Assembly: GCA_946479745.1 (NCBI GenBank)
Contig: CAMLGZ010000001.1
Span: forward strand, 62,001 to 126,000
Direction of reading: 5' to 3'
Length of the DNA: 64,000 nt
From: an uncultured Pseudoxanthomonas sp.
GTDB lineage: Bacteria; Pseudomonadota; Gammaproteobacteria; Xanthomonadales; Xanthomonadaceae
Shown here: in pieces, positions 51,696 to 60,238 of the stretch
How positions within the stretch are numbered: the first letter of the stretch is position 1
How the letters are laid out: every line of letters begins with the position of its first letter
Position numbers and translations under genes: made by a program
Notes under the pieces: model-generated
What the model was told of the DNA's origin: nothing
The model's database searches: none
What the model saw: only the letters and a program-made list of their open reading frames with translations

Positions 51696-53622
51696 CCTTT
51701 CCCGCGAGCGGATAGACGACGGCAGCCGCTTGTGGACGCTGGCCACCGCGGCGCTGTCGCTGTTGCCGCTGTTGTTGCAGATTCCCGCAACGCTGGCAGC
51801 GGCGATCGGCCTGGCTGCGGTACTGGTTTCGGCCCTTTCCTGGCGCAAACCGATGCCGGCGATGCTGCGCCTGCTGCTGGCGCTGCTGGTGCTGGCCGCG
51901 GTGTTCTCGCAGATGGGATTCCGCTTCGGGCGCGACACCGGCTGTGCGCTGTTGGCCGCCATGATCGCCATCAAGCCTTCGGAAACTTCCACGCTGCGCG
52001 ATTCGCGCAGCCTCATCGGCTTCGCTTTGTTCGCCCCTTTCTCGGCCTTCCTGCTGGATCAGGGCCCGCTCACGATGCTGCTGGGACTGCTGTCGGTCCT
52101 CTGCGCTTTGGTGACTCTGCAACGACTGGCCGATGTGGAGTCGAAATCGCTTGCCGGCACCGCTACGCCATTATCTGCATTGGCGGCTGTGGGCAAGCTG
52201 ATGGCCATAGGATTGCCGCTGGCGTTGAGCGTATTCTGGCTGTTTCCGCGATTGGGCTCTCCGCTGTGGGGCGTACCCGAACGCGCCGTGGGTCGTCCCG
52301 GACTTTCGGACACCATGACCCCAGGCGGGTGGCTGGATTTGATGGCCGACGATAACCCCGCCCTGCGGGTGGAATTCTTCGGTGCGCGCCCTGCGTTGCA
52401 GGAAATGTACTGGCGCGGCCCGGTGCTCTGGGACTTCGACGGACGCAGTTGGACCCAGGCCCACGCAATACGTCAGCTTCAGGCTGCGCCCTCCGCCCGC
52501 AGAAATGTCGTTTGGGACTATCTGATCGAATTCGAACCCACCGACCGTCGCCAGCTGGTGGCGCTGGATCTACCGCGTACTGCTCCCACGGGCGCCTTCC
52601 TTTCACAGGATTACAGTCTGTATTCCGCCACGCCGCTCAACTCATTGAGCCGTTGGCGCCTGCAATCGTCGCCGCCGGCGAACTTCCAACCGCAACTCAA
52701 CGCAGCCGCGCGCCAGCGCGCGCTCGATCTGCCGGCCGGTTACAACCCGCGTACTTTGGCCCTTGCCCAGCAATGGCGGCGCGAAGCCGGAACCGACGAC
52801 GATGCCATCGTGCAACGCGCACTGGACTGGGTGAAACGCGAATTCGCCTACACCCTGGATACGGCGCTGCCGGGACGCAACAGCGTGGATGAATTCCTGT
52901 TCGACCAGAAGCAAGGCTATTGCGAGCATTTCAGCTCTTCCTTCGTGGTCCTGATGCGCGCGTCGGGTATCCCCGCGCGCGTGGTCACCGGCTATGTCGG
53001 CGGCGTGCGCAACCCGTTCGGCGACTATTGGATTGTGCGCAACATGGACGCCCATGCCTGGGCCGAAGTCTGGTTGGCAGGACGCGGCTGGGTGCGTGTG
53101 GACCCGACCGCCGCGGTAGCGCCCGAACGCATCTACGACACCCTGGAGGACCGGCTGAACGCGGGAACCGCTGGAATCAACCGGCTGGCCACATTGGGCG
53201 ATTTCAGCGATTGGATGCGGCGCGGCTGGAACGACCTGGTGCTCGGCTTCAATGCCGATCGGCAGCAACGCCTGTTGCAACCCTTCGGCATGGACCGGCT
53301 GGACGGCGGGCGCCTGGGGGCGCTGTTCGGAGTGTTCGCATTGTTGGCGTTGGCATGGATGGGCTGGCTGCTGGCCCGCGGGGAACGGGAACGCGATCCG
53401 CTGCTGCGCGCCTGGCACCGGCTGGCCCAGCGTTACACGCGGCTGGGTCTGGGACGGCAACCGCATGAGCCCGCGCTTGATTGGGCCGAACGCGTCGCCG
53501 CAGCCCGGCCACAGTCGGCCGGCACCCTGATTCCGCTCAGCCGCCGTTTCGCCCAGACGCGCTACGCTGGCGCCGTTGGGGACGCTGCACTACTCAACGA
53601 CCTGCGTCGGCACCGTCCTTGA
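51685..53622 (+). CDS. Transglutaminase-like membrane protein, TgpA type
   Basis: 645 residues. About five to six membrane segments in the first 190 residues, then a periplasmic transglutaminase-like domain: catalytic cysteine in KQGYCEHFSSSFVVLMR, histidine in NMDAHAWAEVWLAGRG, aspartate in VRVDPTAAVAPE. A further membrane segment lies near residue 560, then a short cytosolic DUF4129-like tail. TgpA of Pseudomonas aeruginosa is essential and has a periplasmic transglutaminase domain. ATG at 51685 overlaps the DUF58 end. The frame upstream from 51442 is out of frame with DUF58 and not needed. Confidence 0.93.
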   Translation: MATDLSRERIDDGSRLWTLATAALSLLPLLLQIPATLAAAIGLAAVLVSALSWRKPMPAMLRLLLALLVLAAVFSQMGFRFGRDTGCALLAAMIAIKPSETSTLRDSRSLIGFALFAPFSAFLLDQGPLTMLLGLLSVLCALVTLQRLADVESKSLAGTATPLSALAAVGKLMAIGLPLALSVFWLFPRLGSPLWGVPERAVGRPGLSDTMTPGGWLDLMADDNPALRVEFFGARPALQEMYWRGPVLWDFDGRSWTQAHAIRQLQAAPSARRNVVWDYLIEFEPTDRRQLVALDLPRTAPTGAFLSQDYSLYSATPLNSLSRWRLQSSPPANFQPQLNAAARQRALDLPAGYNPRTLALAQQWRREAGTDDDAIVQRALDWVKREFAYTLDTALPGRNSVDEFLFDQKQGYCEHFSSSFVVLMRASGIPARVVTGYVGGVRNPFGDYWIVRNMDAHAWAEVWLAGRGWVRVDPTAAVAPERIYDTLEDRLNAGTAGINRLATLGDFSDWMRRGWNDLVLGFNADRQQRLLQPFGMDRLDGGRLGALFGVFALLALAWMGWLLARGERERDPLLRAWHRLAQRYTRLGLGRQPHEPALDWAERVAAARPQSAGTLIPLSRRFAQTRYAGAVGDAALLNDLRRHRP

Positions 53623-53638
53623 ATCCTGGAGATTCACC

Positions 53639-54154
53639 ATGAACGCCAAAATCCGCTTCATCGCACTGGCCGTGAGCAGTTTGCTGCTTGGCGCCTGCGC
53701 CACCGCGCCCAAGCCATTGCAGGGCGCCTTCACTCCGGTCACGCCCAGAGAGGCGGTCGCCAACAGCCAGGTCGGCACCTCCGTACGCTGGGGCGGCCGC
53801 ATCGTGGAAACCGTACCGGGCCAGGACAGCACCTGCTTCCAGTTGATCTCGCGTCCGCTCGGCGGCACCGGCCGTCCCCTCAGCAGCGCACCGGACGCCA
53901 CCGACGGCCGCTTCATCGCCTGCCGCGCCGGTTTCTACGACCCGGCGGTATTCACCGAAGGCCGCGAAGTGACTTTCATCGGCCGCGTCGATGGTGTGGA
54001 ATCCACGCGCATCGGCGAATACGATTACCGGTTGCCGCGCATGACCGCCGATGTGGTCTACCTGTGGCCGGAAGTGCGCGAAGTCGAGATCCGTCCCTCT
54101 CCGTTCTACGACCCGTTCTGGGGTCCGCGCTGGGGACGCTGGGGCTGGTGGTGA
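53639..54154 (+). CDS. Slp-family outer membrane lipoprotein
   Basis: 171 residues. Lipoprotein signal with lipobox LLGAC after MNAKIRFIALAVSSL; the residues after cysteine are ATAPK, so it is not an Asp+2 inner-membrane retention signal. The Slp-like core is VRWGGRIVETVPGQDSTCFQ and RFIACRAGFYDPAVF, and the end is aromatic (FYDPFWGPRWGRWGWW). Slp proteins are outer-membrane lipoproteins induced in stationary phase or starvation in E. coli. ATG at 53639 has a GGAG sequence nearby. It follows the transglutaminase gene by 16 bases and is ended by a strong terminator. Confidence 0.9.
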   Translation: MNAKIRFIALAVSSLLLGACATAPKPLQGAFTPVTPREAVANSQVGTSVRWGGRIVETVPGQDSTCFQLISRPLGGTGRPLSSAPDATDGRFIACRAGFYDPAVFTEGREVTFIGRVDGVESTRIGEYDYRLPRMTADVVYLWPEVREVEIRPSPFYDPFWGPRWGRWGWW

Positions 54155-54174
54155 GCCTGCTCTGATCGAACATG

Positions 54175-54204
54175 AAAAAAGCCGCTCGATGAGCGGCTTT
54201 TTTC
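54175..54204. terminator. Bidirectional intrinsic terminator
   Basis: Six A, stem GCCGCTC/GAGCGGC with loop GAT (54181-54197), then a T run. It can serve the Slp operon from the left and hinT from the right. Stem and tracts are perfect. Confidence 0.93.
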
Positions 54205-54218
54205 ATCCCTGCGCAGCC

Positions 54219-54572
54219 TTACCCGGGCGTGCCGAAACGCCCCAGCCGTGCGCCCGCCAGCAGATGCAGATGCACGTGGAACACGGTCTGCCCGGCATCC
54301 TCGCGGCAATTCATGACCACGCGGTAGCCTTTTTGCGCGAAGCCTTCGCGGCGTGCGTACTCCGCGGCAGCGAGCACCACCTTTCCGATCAGCTCGGCAT
54401 TGCCGGGCTGCAGGTCGTCCAGCGTGGGTATCGCCTCGTTCTTCGGAATGAAGAGTACGTGCACCGGCGCCTGCGGGGCGATATCGCGGAAGCCGAGCAC
54501 GTCGTCGTCTTCGTAGACGATGTCGGCGGGGATTTCGCGGCGGATGATCTTGCCGAAGAGGGTGTCGGTCAT
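54219..54572 (-). CDS. hinT: HIT-family protein, HinT type
   Basis: 117 residues from the ATG at 54572. HIT motif HVHLHLLAG with three histidines, FGKIIRREIPADIVYEDDDV at the N-terminus and PVHVLFIPKN. It hydrolyses aminoacyl-adenylates and AMP-lysine-type phosphoramidates in E. coli HinT. Convergent with the Slp gene through the bidirectional terminator. The frame from 55304 is a reading through the recR region and is not real. Confidence 0.94.
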   Translation of the reverse strand: MTDTLFGKIIRREIPADIVYEDDDVLGFRDIAPQAPVHVLFIPKNEAIPTLDDLQPGNAELIGKVVLAAAEYARREGFAQKGYRVVMNCREDAGQTVFHVHLHLLAGARLGRFGTPG

Positions 54573-54601
54573 GGATATCTCCTCAATGATTGATTCGAAT
54601 T

Positions 54602-54677
54602 GTAGGAGCGCCCCATGGGCGCGAGCTCTATGTTTGCGGAGACGGTTGAAAAGCTCGCGCCCATGGGGCGCTCCTAC
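54602..54677. repeat. REP-like hairpin, GTAGGAGCGCC...GCGCGAGCTC family
   Basis: Perfect 26-bp arms 54602-54627 and 54652-54677 with a 24-base loop. Same family as 39527-39599. The recR stop (reverse TAG 54676-54674) lies in the right end of the element. It separates recR from hinT. Confidence 0.9.
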
Positions 54678-55273
54678 AACGGCATTTCGCTTCTTGTTCC
54701 GAAGGCATGCGACAGCGTGCCGCGATCGACGTATTCCAGCTCTCCTCCCAGCGGCACGCCGTGGGTAAGGCGGCTGGGATGCACTTTGTGCTGACGGGCC
54801 AGCTGCGCCAGGTAATGCGCGGTGGCTTCGCCTTCCACGGTAGGGTTGGTGGCGATGATCAGTTCGGTGATCTCGCCCTGCGCCAGCCGCTCCGACAATG
54901 CATCCAGACCAAGCTCGCGCGGGCCGATGCCGTCCAGCGGCGACAGCCGTCCCTGCAGAATGAAATACAGGCCGCGATAACCGGTGGCCTGTTCGATGGC
55001 CAGACGATCCGCTGGCGATTCCACTGCGCACAACAAGTGCTGGTCTCGGCTGGAACTGGCACAGATGGCGCAGACCTCGGTTTCGGTGAAGTCGCGGCAA
55101 TGCTTGCAGTGCCCGATGTGCTCCAGCGCCAGCGCCAGCACTTCGGCCAGGCGCTGCCCGCCCTCGCGCTCGCGTTCCAGCAATTGATAGGCCATGCGCT
55201 GCGCGGTCTTCTGGCCGACGCCGGGCAGAATGCGCAACGCTTCGATGAGTTGTTCGAGTAGAGGCGCGCTCAT
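54674..55273 (-). CDS. recR: Recombination protein RecR
   Basis: 199 residues. N-terminal HhH ([20 protein letters not shown]), C4 zinc finger [16 protein letters not shown], Toprim domain ([20 protein letters not shown], then [12 protein letters not shown]) and C-terminal [20 protein letters not shown]. It works with RecO and RecF in gap repair. Third gene of dnaX-ebfC-recR; its stop codon falls in the hairpin repeat. Confidence 0.95.
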   Translation of the reverse strand: MSAPLLEQLIEALRILPGVGQKTAQRMAYQLLEREREGGQRLAEVLALALEHIGHCKHCRDFTETEVCAICASSSRDQHLLCAVESPADRLAIEQATGYRGLYFILQGRLSPLDGIGPRELGLDALSERLAQGEITELIIATNPTVEGEATAHYLAQLARQHKVHPSRLTHGVPLGGELEYVDRGTLSHAFGTRSEMPL

Positions 55274-55318
55274 GGTTGTTTGACTCCTTCCCCTGTCTGC
55301 GCAAGGGAAGGACGCGAA

Positions 55319-55639
55319 TCAGAACGGCATCTTCATGCCCGGCGGCAATTGCATGCCGGCGGTGGCCGCGCCCATCTTGTTCTTGGATTCGGCGTCGATC
55401 TTGTTGGAGGCGTCGTTGAAGGCGGCGGCGATCAGGTCTTCAGCCATTTCCGGATCGGCCAGCACGCTGGGATCGATACGCACCTTGCGGCACTCCTTGG
55501 CGCCGGTCAGGGTCACGCTGACCATGCCGCCGCCGGCGCTGCCGGTGACTTCCAGCTTGGCCAGCTCTTCCTGGGCGCGCTGCATGTTTTCCTGCATCTT
55601 CTGCGCTTGCTGCATCAGTTGGGCGATATTTCCACGCAT
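55319..55639 (-). CDS. ebfC: YbaB/EbfC nucleoid-associated protein
   Basis: 106 residues from the ATG at 55639. [20 protein letters not shown] is the conserved start, with [20 protein letters not shown] and the family's [16 protein letters not shown]. It binds DNA as a dimer. It lies between dnaX and recR, the usual position. The frame upstream to 55723 overlaps the dnaX end. Confidence 0.95.
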   Translation of the reverse strand: MRGNIAQLMQQAQKMQENMQRAQEELAKLEVTGSAGGGMVSVTLTGAKECRKVRIDPSVLADPEMAEDLIAAAFNDASNKIDAESKNKMGAATAGMQLPPGMKMPF

Positions 55640-55652
55640 CTCTGTTACCTGT

Positions 55653-57356
55653 TCATTCGTCGAAGGAGCGGATGGAATCCGGAACCAGCTTGGCGCCATG
55701 CTGCTGAATGAGGCGCTGCACATCCGGGTTGTTCATGAAATTCTCTTCGTTCGCGCTCTGGCGCTGGTTGCGCTCGCGGTGGCTGCGCTGCTGCAGCGTT
55801 TCCGATTCGCCGAGCGCATGGTCGAAGACGATGCGCGGAGCAGTGCCGAGCTTGCTGGCCAGCGTATTGGACAGTTCGGCCAGCGATTTTTCCGAGCGCA
55901 GATAATCGAAGCCGGCATCCAGCGACAGGCGCAGGATGCCTTCGCCATATCCGACGAAGGCGGCGTTTTCCGCCAGTTGGCGCGCAGCGCCCTTCATGCC
56001 GCTGTTGCCGGCGAAATGCAGCCAGTCCTCGGCGGTGGCGATCGCCGCGACGGCGCTTTCGGCAACGGGCGCAACTGCGGCTGGCGTGGGCTGCGGCTGT
56101 GTTTTCGCAGCCGGTGGCGCCGAAGTCTCCGCTACTGGATTGGGGAGGGACGCGGGAATTTCCTGTCTGACAGCTACGGGTTTCGGCGCGGCGACCACTG
56201 AGGCGGTCTGCGCGGGTTTCGCCGCTTCGGCCGTACCCACCGGCTCCGCATTGACCTGCCCCGCCCCGGCTGGCCGGAAAGCCAGCATCCGCAACACGCT
56301 CATCTCGAAACCGGCGCGCGTGCTGGGCGCCAGGTAAAGATCGCGGCGTCCATTCACCGCCATCTGGTACCAGAGCTGCACCACCTCCGGCCGCAGGCGC
56401 TGGGCGAAATCCTCAACATCGATACCGTCGGCTTCCACCGACACGCCCGGCACCAGCTGGCGTACCTGGATGCGATGCAGCGCCTCGGCCAAAGCTTCCA
56501 GCACACCATTCCAGTCCGGCGAGAATTCGGCCAGCGCGGCCACGATCTGCAGCAAGCGCGCGCCGTCGCCGTTGGCCAACGCGTCGAGCATGGCGCCTAC
56601 CTGGGTGCGATCCACCGTACCCAGCATGGTGCGTACGCCCTCCTCCCGCAGCGCACCGCCATTGTTGCTGCCGGTGTAGGCGATAGCCTGATCCAGCAGC
56701 GACAGACCGTCGCGCAGGCTGCCGTCGGCGGCCTTGGCGATCTGGCGGATGGCGCTGTCGTCGGCCTGTATTTCCTCGGCGGCCAGGATGCGGGAGATCT
56801 GGCCGGAGATCTGCTCTTCGTCCAGGCGCTTCAGGTTGAATTGCAGACAGCGCGACAGCACGGTGACCGGCAGCTTCTGCGGATCGGTGGTGGCCAGCAG
56901 GAACTTCACGTGGCCCGGCGGCTCTTCCAGTGTCTTCAGCAGCGCGTTGAACGCCGCCTTGGAGAGCATGTGCACTTCGTCGATCAGATAGACCTTGAAC
57001 TTGCCGCGCGAGGGCATGTACTGGGCGTTCTCGATCACCTCGCGCACATCGTCCACGCCGGTGTTGGAGGCCGCATCGATCTCCAGCAAGTCCAGGTAGC
57101 GGCCCGAATCGATGTCCAGGCAGGTCGAGCACTTGCCGCAGGGCTCGGCACTGGTGCCTTCCTCGCAGTTCAGCGATTTGGCGAAGATACGGGCGATGGT
57201 GGTCTTGCCCACGCCGCGGGTGCCGGTGAACAGGAAAGCGTGATGCACGCGGCCGCTTTCCAGCGCGTTGCTGAGCGCGCGCACCACGTGTTCCTGCCCG
57301 ACGAGCTCGGAAAAACGCTTGGGACGCCACTTTCTGGCGAGGACGAGATAGGACAT
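55653..57356 (-). CDS. dnaX: DNA polymerase III subunits gamma and tau
   Basis: 567 residues. Walker A is [20 protein letters not shown], the zinc module cysteines are in [16 protein letters not shown], Walker B/sensor are in [20 protein letters not shown], and the Ala/Pro-rich linker (about 380-440) separates domains IV and V. The clamp loader core uses this with HolA/HolB. I saw no A-rich slippery sequence like the E. coli gamma frameshift site, so gamma may not be produced that way. First gene of dnaX-ebfC-recR. Confidence 0.95.
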   Translation of the reverse strand: MSYLVLARKWRPKRFSELVGQEHVVRALSNALESGRVHHAFLFTGTRGVGKTTIARIFAKSLNCEEGTSAEPCGKCSTCLDIDSGRYLDLLEIDAASNTGVDDVREVIENAQYMPSRGKFKVYLIDEVHMLSKAAFNALLKTLEEPPGHVKFLLATTDPQKLPVTVLSRCLQFNLKRLDEEQISGQISRILAAEEIQADDSAIRQIAKAADGSLRDGLSLLDQAIAYTGSNNGGALREEGVRTMLGTVDRTQVGAMLDALANGDGARLLQIVAALAEFSPDWNGVLEALAEALHRIQVRQLVPGVSVEADGIDVEDFAQRLRPEVVQLWYQMAVNGRRDLYLAPSTRAGFEMSVLRMLAFRPAGAGQVNAEPVGTAEAAKPAQTASVVAAPKPVAVRQEIPASLPNPVAETSAPPAAKTQPQPTPAAVAPVAESAVAAIATAEDWLHFAGNSGMKGAARQLAENAAFVGYGEGILRLSLDAGFDYLRSEKSLAELSNTLASKLGTAPRIVFDHALGESETLQQRSHRERNQRQSANEENFMNNPDVQRLIQQHGAKLVPDSIRSFDE

Positions 57357-57516
57357 CAGGCAGCCGTTTTCATCTGAACGGCCATTGTGCCGCGCCGAGG
57401 GGATCTGTCCAAGGAAAGAATTCCCAACGCGTCGCCACGGAGCTCCGGATAATGAATGGAAAGCGAAACCCCCACTCCCAGATCAGGCAGGACTCGCAAT
57501 AAATCCTCGCGCCAGC

Positions 57517-57522
57517 TAGAAT
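57517..57522 (+). promoter_or_regulatory. Possible -10 (TAGAAT) of the tRNA-Ser gene
   Basis: TAGAAT 40 bases before the mature tRNA, with a weak -35 (TCGCAA, 57494-57499) at 17 bases. The position suits a short 5' leader; the match is modest. Confidence 0.35.
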
Positions 57523-57561
57523 TCGCGGCCCTGAAAGCGGCTTTGCCCGCCTTCAGGTCCC

Positions 57562-57654
57562 GGAGAGGTGTCCGAGCGGTTGAAGGAGCACGCCTGGAAA
57601 GTGTGTAAGCGTCTAAACCGCGCTTCGGGGGTTCGAATCCCCCTCTCTCCGCCA
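57562..57654 (+). tRNA. tRNA-Ser (anticodon GGA)
   Basis: 93 nt including CCA. Acceptor arms GGAGAGG and CCTCTCC pair. The anticodon loop is CTGGAAA with GGA at 57596-57598. A long variable arm (about GCGTCTAAACCGCGC) marks class II serine tRNA, and GGTTCGAATCC is the T loop. The CCA is encoded. Confidence 0.96.
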
Positions 57655-57689
57655 GTTTCATGATGTGGCGCAACGCGCATCAGTCCTAT

Positions 57690-57800
57690 GGTGGCCCTGT
57701 CGGCCCCTCGCGACGCTAGGTTGAAAACTCCGCCAGGGCCGGAAGGCAGCAACGGTATTGACTGATGCGGGTGCCGAGGCCAGCCGGCTGGGCCGCCACC
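57690..57800 (+). ncRNA. ffs: Signal recognition particle RNA, small bacterial type (4.5S)
   Basis: About 111 nt. The conserved Ffh-binding domain is GGGCCGGAAGGCAGCAAC (57736-57754), with the GGAA tetraloop and AGCA internal-loop side, and the returning strand is GGGTGCCGAGGCC. The 5' end GGTGGCCC and the 3' end GGGCCGCCACC can pair with a bulge, which gives the ends. It lies after tRNA-Ser, convergent with the beta-propeller gene. A GGCCGCC/GGCGGCC hairpin after position 57790 may help end it. dnaX is on the opposite strand. Confidence 0.9.
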
Positions 57801-57855
57801 TTTAGGCGGCCTGCACCCGAACGGCCTGCTCCGCCCGGGCCGCAGCGTGAACGGA

Positions 57856-58890
57856 CTACCGGTCCGAACGATTCGGCACCAGTCCCAGCGCATCCGGTTC
57901 CCGGCCCGCGGGCCAATGGTCTATGACTTTCCATTCGCGGGTATCGATCACCGCAATCCGGTCGCCTCCGCTGATCGCCACGTATACGCGCTGTCGGACG
58001 GGATCGACCACGCTGCCGACCGGCATCGCCGTGCCTCCCAGCATGCTCTGGTTGTAGCTGAAGCCAGGCTCGCTTAGCTCGATGGTGGCGACACGCAATT
58101 TGTTGCGGGCATCGAACACCGCCACGTTGGCCGCGGTCGCATTGGTCACCAGCGCATGGCGGCCATCGGCGGTGAACACCACGCGTATCGGGAAGCCCCT
58201 GCTGCTCATCCTGCGCTTGATCGCCAAGGTGGCTGGATCGTGCACGGTGATGGAGCTTTCCTGCCGGTTGGTGACCCATACCTCCTTGCCGTCCGGGCTG
58301 ACCGCCACGCCTTCGGCGCCCTTGCCTGCGGCGCGCTCCTGGGTCTTGAGCCCCGAAGCCAGGTCGATGCGGCTCAGCGTGCCCGCGTTGATCTTGGTGA
58401 CGTAAGCGATCTTGGCGTCGGACGACAGCGCGACCATGTGTCCAGTGCCTGCGCCTACGTCGATCACCCGTTCCACCACGCCACGGCCGACATTCACGAT
58501 CAGCAGACTGGCGGAGCCTTCGGTGGTCACCAATGCCCGCTCGTCGCCCGGCAGCAGGCGCAGACCATGCGGCGCGCCGTGTTCGCCCAGGTCGATGCTG
58601 CGGGTGGGCTTGCCGCCCACCAGATCCAGCACCGACAGGGTATTGCCCGAGGTCTCGCGGCCGTAGTTGCTGACCAGCGCGAAGCGGCCATTGCCGGCCA
58701 CGGCGATCTCGTGCGGTGCCTTGCCGGTGCGGAATTCCCCGGTCTTGCGGCCATCGCGCACGGAAAGCCGCCACACGCTGTCGGCGGATTTGTTGCCGAC
58801 CAGCAACTCGTCGGCATGGGCCTGGCCGGCCACGAGTGCCAGGCAGCACGCCAGGACAGCGGAAACGAGGGAATGAGTCGCGCCGATCAT
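57856..58890 (-). CDS. Periplasmic YncE-like beta-propeller protein
   Basis: 344 residues. Signal peptide LVSAVLACCLALVAGQAHA. The rest is a repeated seven-blade-like pattern with VSNYGRETSGNTLSVLDL, VAVSPDGKEVWVTNRQES and YVTKINAGTLSRIDLA, the YVTN/YncE type. These periplasmic propellers bind partners or DNA in some cases; the role here is unknown. It is the last gene of a leftward run beginning with kdkA; the moaE gene ends 16 bases upstream. It is not a PQQ dehydrogenase, which would show tryptophan-docking motifs. Confidence 0.87.
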   Translation of the reverse strand: MIGATHSLVSAVLACCLALVAGQAHADELLVGNKSADSVWRLSVRDGRKTGEFRTGKAPHEIAVAGNGRFALVSNYGRETSGNTLSVLDLVGGKPTRSIDLGEHGAPHGLRLLPGDERALVTTEGSASLLIVNVGRGVVERVIDVGAGTGHMVALSSDAKIAYVTKINAGTLSRIDLASGLKTQERAAGKGAEGVAVSPDGKEVWVTNRQESSITVHDPATLAIKRRMSSRGFPIRVVFTADGRHALVTNATAANVAVFDARNKLRVATIELSEPGFSYNQSMLGGTAMPVGSVVDPVRQRVYVAISGGDRIAVIDTREWKVIDHWPAGREPDALGLVPNRSDR

Positions 58891-58906
58891 GAATATGGCT
58901 TCCGGA

Positions 58907-59341
58907 TCATTCTTTTGCGGTATCGGGGTCGGGGTGCAACCAGCCAGGATCTCCTTCCCGGTAGCGTTCGTGCTTCCAGATCGGAACCCGCGATTTCACT
59001 TCATCGATGATGTAGCGGCAGGCATCGAATGCCGCGCCGCGGTGCGCTGCGCTGACGCCGACCCATACGGCCAGGTCGCTGATGGCCAGATCACCGACGC
59101 GGTGCGCGCACCGTGCATCGACGATGGCGAACTTCTGCAGCGCTTCCTGCAATACGCGTTCGCCTTCCTTCTCGGCCAGAGCGGCGTAAGCCTCATAGCG
59201 CAGTCCGTCCACCGCACGGCCGTCGTTGTGGTCGCGCACCCAGCCTTCGAAACTGGCGAAGGCGCCGGCGGTCTGGTGCGAAAGCCGGTCGCGCAGGGGC
59301 GCGATCTGGATCGGCACTTCGGAGAGATGGAAACGTCTCAT
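58907..59341 (-). CDS. moaE: Molybdopterin synthase catalytic subunit
   Basis: 144 residues. Conserved blocks: GAFASFEGWVRDHNDGRAVD, LRYEAYAALAEKEGERVL, VWVGVSAAHRGAAFDACRYI and the catalytic lysine region VKSRVPIWKHERY. It joins two MoaD thiocarboxylates to precursor Z to make molybdopterin. ATG at 59341 (MRRFHLSEVPI). A dispersed repeat lies between it and moaD. Confidence 0.95.
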   Translation of the reverse strand: MRRFHLSEVPIQIAPLRDRLSHQTAGAFASFEGWVRDHNDGRAVDGLRYEAYAALAEKEGERVLQEALQKFAIVDARCAHRVGDLAISDLAVWVGVSAAHRGAAFDACRYIIDEVKSRVPIWKHERYREGDPGWLHPDPDTAKE

Positions 59342-59373
59342 GTACGTGGGCAACACGGACAAACAACAGAAAC

Positions 59374-59476
59374 CGTCATTCCAGCGAACGCTGGAATCCA
59401 TTTCGACTTTGCTTCTTGCCCGGGCCGAAGTGAAAACGCAAGATCAAGTTGGATTCCAGCTTGCGCTGGAATGACG
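59374..59476. repeat. Imperfect inverted repeat, CGTCATTCCAGCG family
   Basis: Left arm 59374-59400 and right arm 59450-59476, about 27 bases each with a few mismatches; each arm also has an internal CCAGCG..CGCTGG hairpin. Related to 16422-16449. It lies between moaD and moaE in the moa operon. Confidence 0.82.
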
Positions 59477-59507
59477 ACGGACGGGGTATCGGGGTAACGG
59501 CGCATTT

Positions 59508-59750
59508 CTATCCCCCCGACACAGGAGGAATGAAAGCGATCTCGCACCCCTCACGCAACGCATCTTCCCACTTGGCGAATTCACCATCGGCCGCTACCCG
59601 CAGGCGGTTCGCCGGCAGCGCGAATCCGTGACGCGACTGCAGTTCGGCATACAAGGCCCGCAGGTCGGCGGCATCCGACTCGATGCGCTCCGAAGCCACC
59701 CCACTCGCATCGCGCAGGCTGGCGAAATAAAGCACGTTCACCGTCGCCAT
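59508..59750 (-). CDS. moaD: Molybdopterin synthase sulfur carrier subunit
   Basis: 80 residues. Ubiquitin-like fold with VNVLYFASLRDASGV at the start and the essential C-terminal Gly-Gly (FIPPVSGG) that is thiocarboxylated. The ATG overlaps the moaC stop (ATGA). It hands sulfur to MoaE. Confidence 0.94.
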   Translation of the reverse strand: MATVNVLYFASLRDASGVASERIESDAADLRALYAELQSRHGFALPANRLRVAADGEFAKWEDALREGCEIAFIPPVSGG

Positions 59751-60238
59751 CACGCGTCTCCGAAATCGCGCTTGCCGCCGCGCTTGCCCAGCAGCTTGGC
59801 CGGACCGATCACGATCTGGTGCGAAAGCGCCTTGCACATGTCGTAAACGGTCAGCGCGGCGACCGTAGCGCCGGTCAGCGCTTCCATTTCCACCCCGGTG
59901 CGATGGGTGGTCCTGACCGTGCATTCGATCTTCAATGCGCTGTCGCCGTCCCAGGCGATGACGATCCGGCACCCGTCGATCGGCAGAGGATGGCAGAAGG
60001 GAATCAGTTCATGGGTGCGTTTGACCGCCATGGTGCCGGCGATGATGGCGGTATCCACGATGCCGCCCTTGGCGCTGCGCAGTCCGCTGGCGTGCAGCTG
60101 CACCGCGACTTGTTTCGGAAAACGCACCCGGCACTCGGCCGTGGCTGCGCGCGCGGTCGCCGGCTTGCCGGAGACATCCACCATGGAAGGCAGGCCTGCG
60201 GCGTCCAGGTGGGTCAGGACTTTCTTGCGCGCCGCCAT
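59750..60238 (-). CDS. moaC: Cyclic pyranopterin monophosphate synthase
   Basis: 162 residues. [59 protein letters not shown] and [16 protein letters not shown] are the conserved blocks. It follows MoaA in molybdenum cofactor synthesis. Its ATG directly abuts the moaA stop (TGAATG). Confidence 0.96.
   Translation of the reverse strand: MAARKKVLTHLDAAGLPSMVDVSGKPATARAATAECRVRFPKQVAVQLHASGLRSAKGGIVDTAIIAGTMAVKRTHELIPFCHPLPIDGCRIVIAWDGDSALKIECTVRTTHRTGVEMEALTGATVAALTVYDMCKALSHQIVIGPAKLLGKRGGKRDFGDA

Noticed and set aside
54219..55304. 361-codon frame covering hinT and recR regions
   Set aside because: The N-terminal two thirds are out of frame with recR and cross a hairpin repeat; only the last 117 codons (hinT) are real.
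55653..57356. Programmed frameshift site in dnaX
   Set aside because: No A-AAA-AAG type slippery heptamer was found in the middle of the gene.
57516..57893. 125-codon reverse frame across tRNA-Ser and the SRP RNA
   Set aside because: It runs antisense to two certain RNA genes and has no coding evidence.
1773..59476. CRISPR array from the many short repeats
   Set aside because: The repeats are isolated hairpin pairs scattered over tens of kilobases and belong to several families; no regular spacer array and no cas gene.
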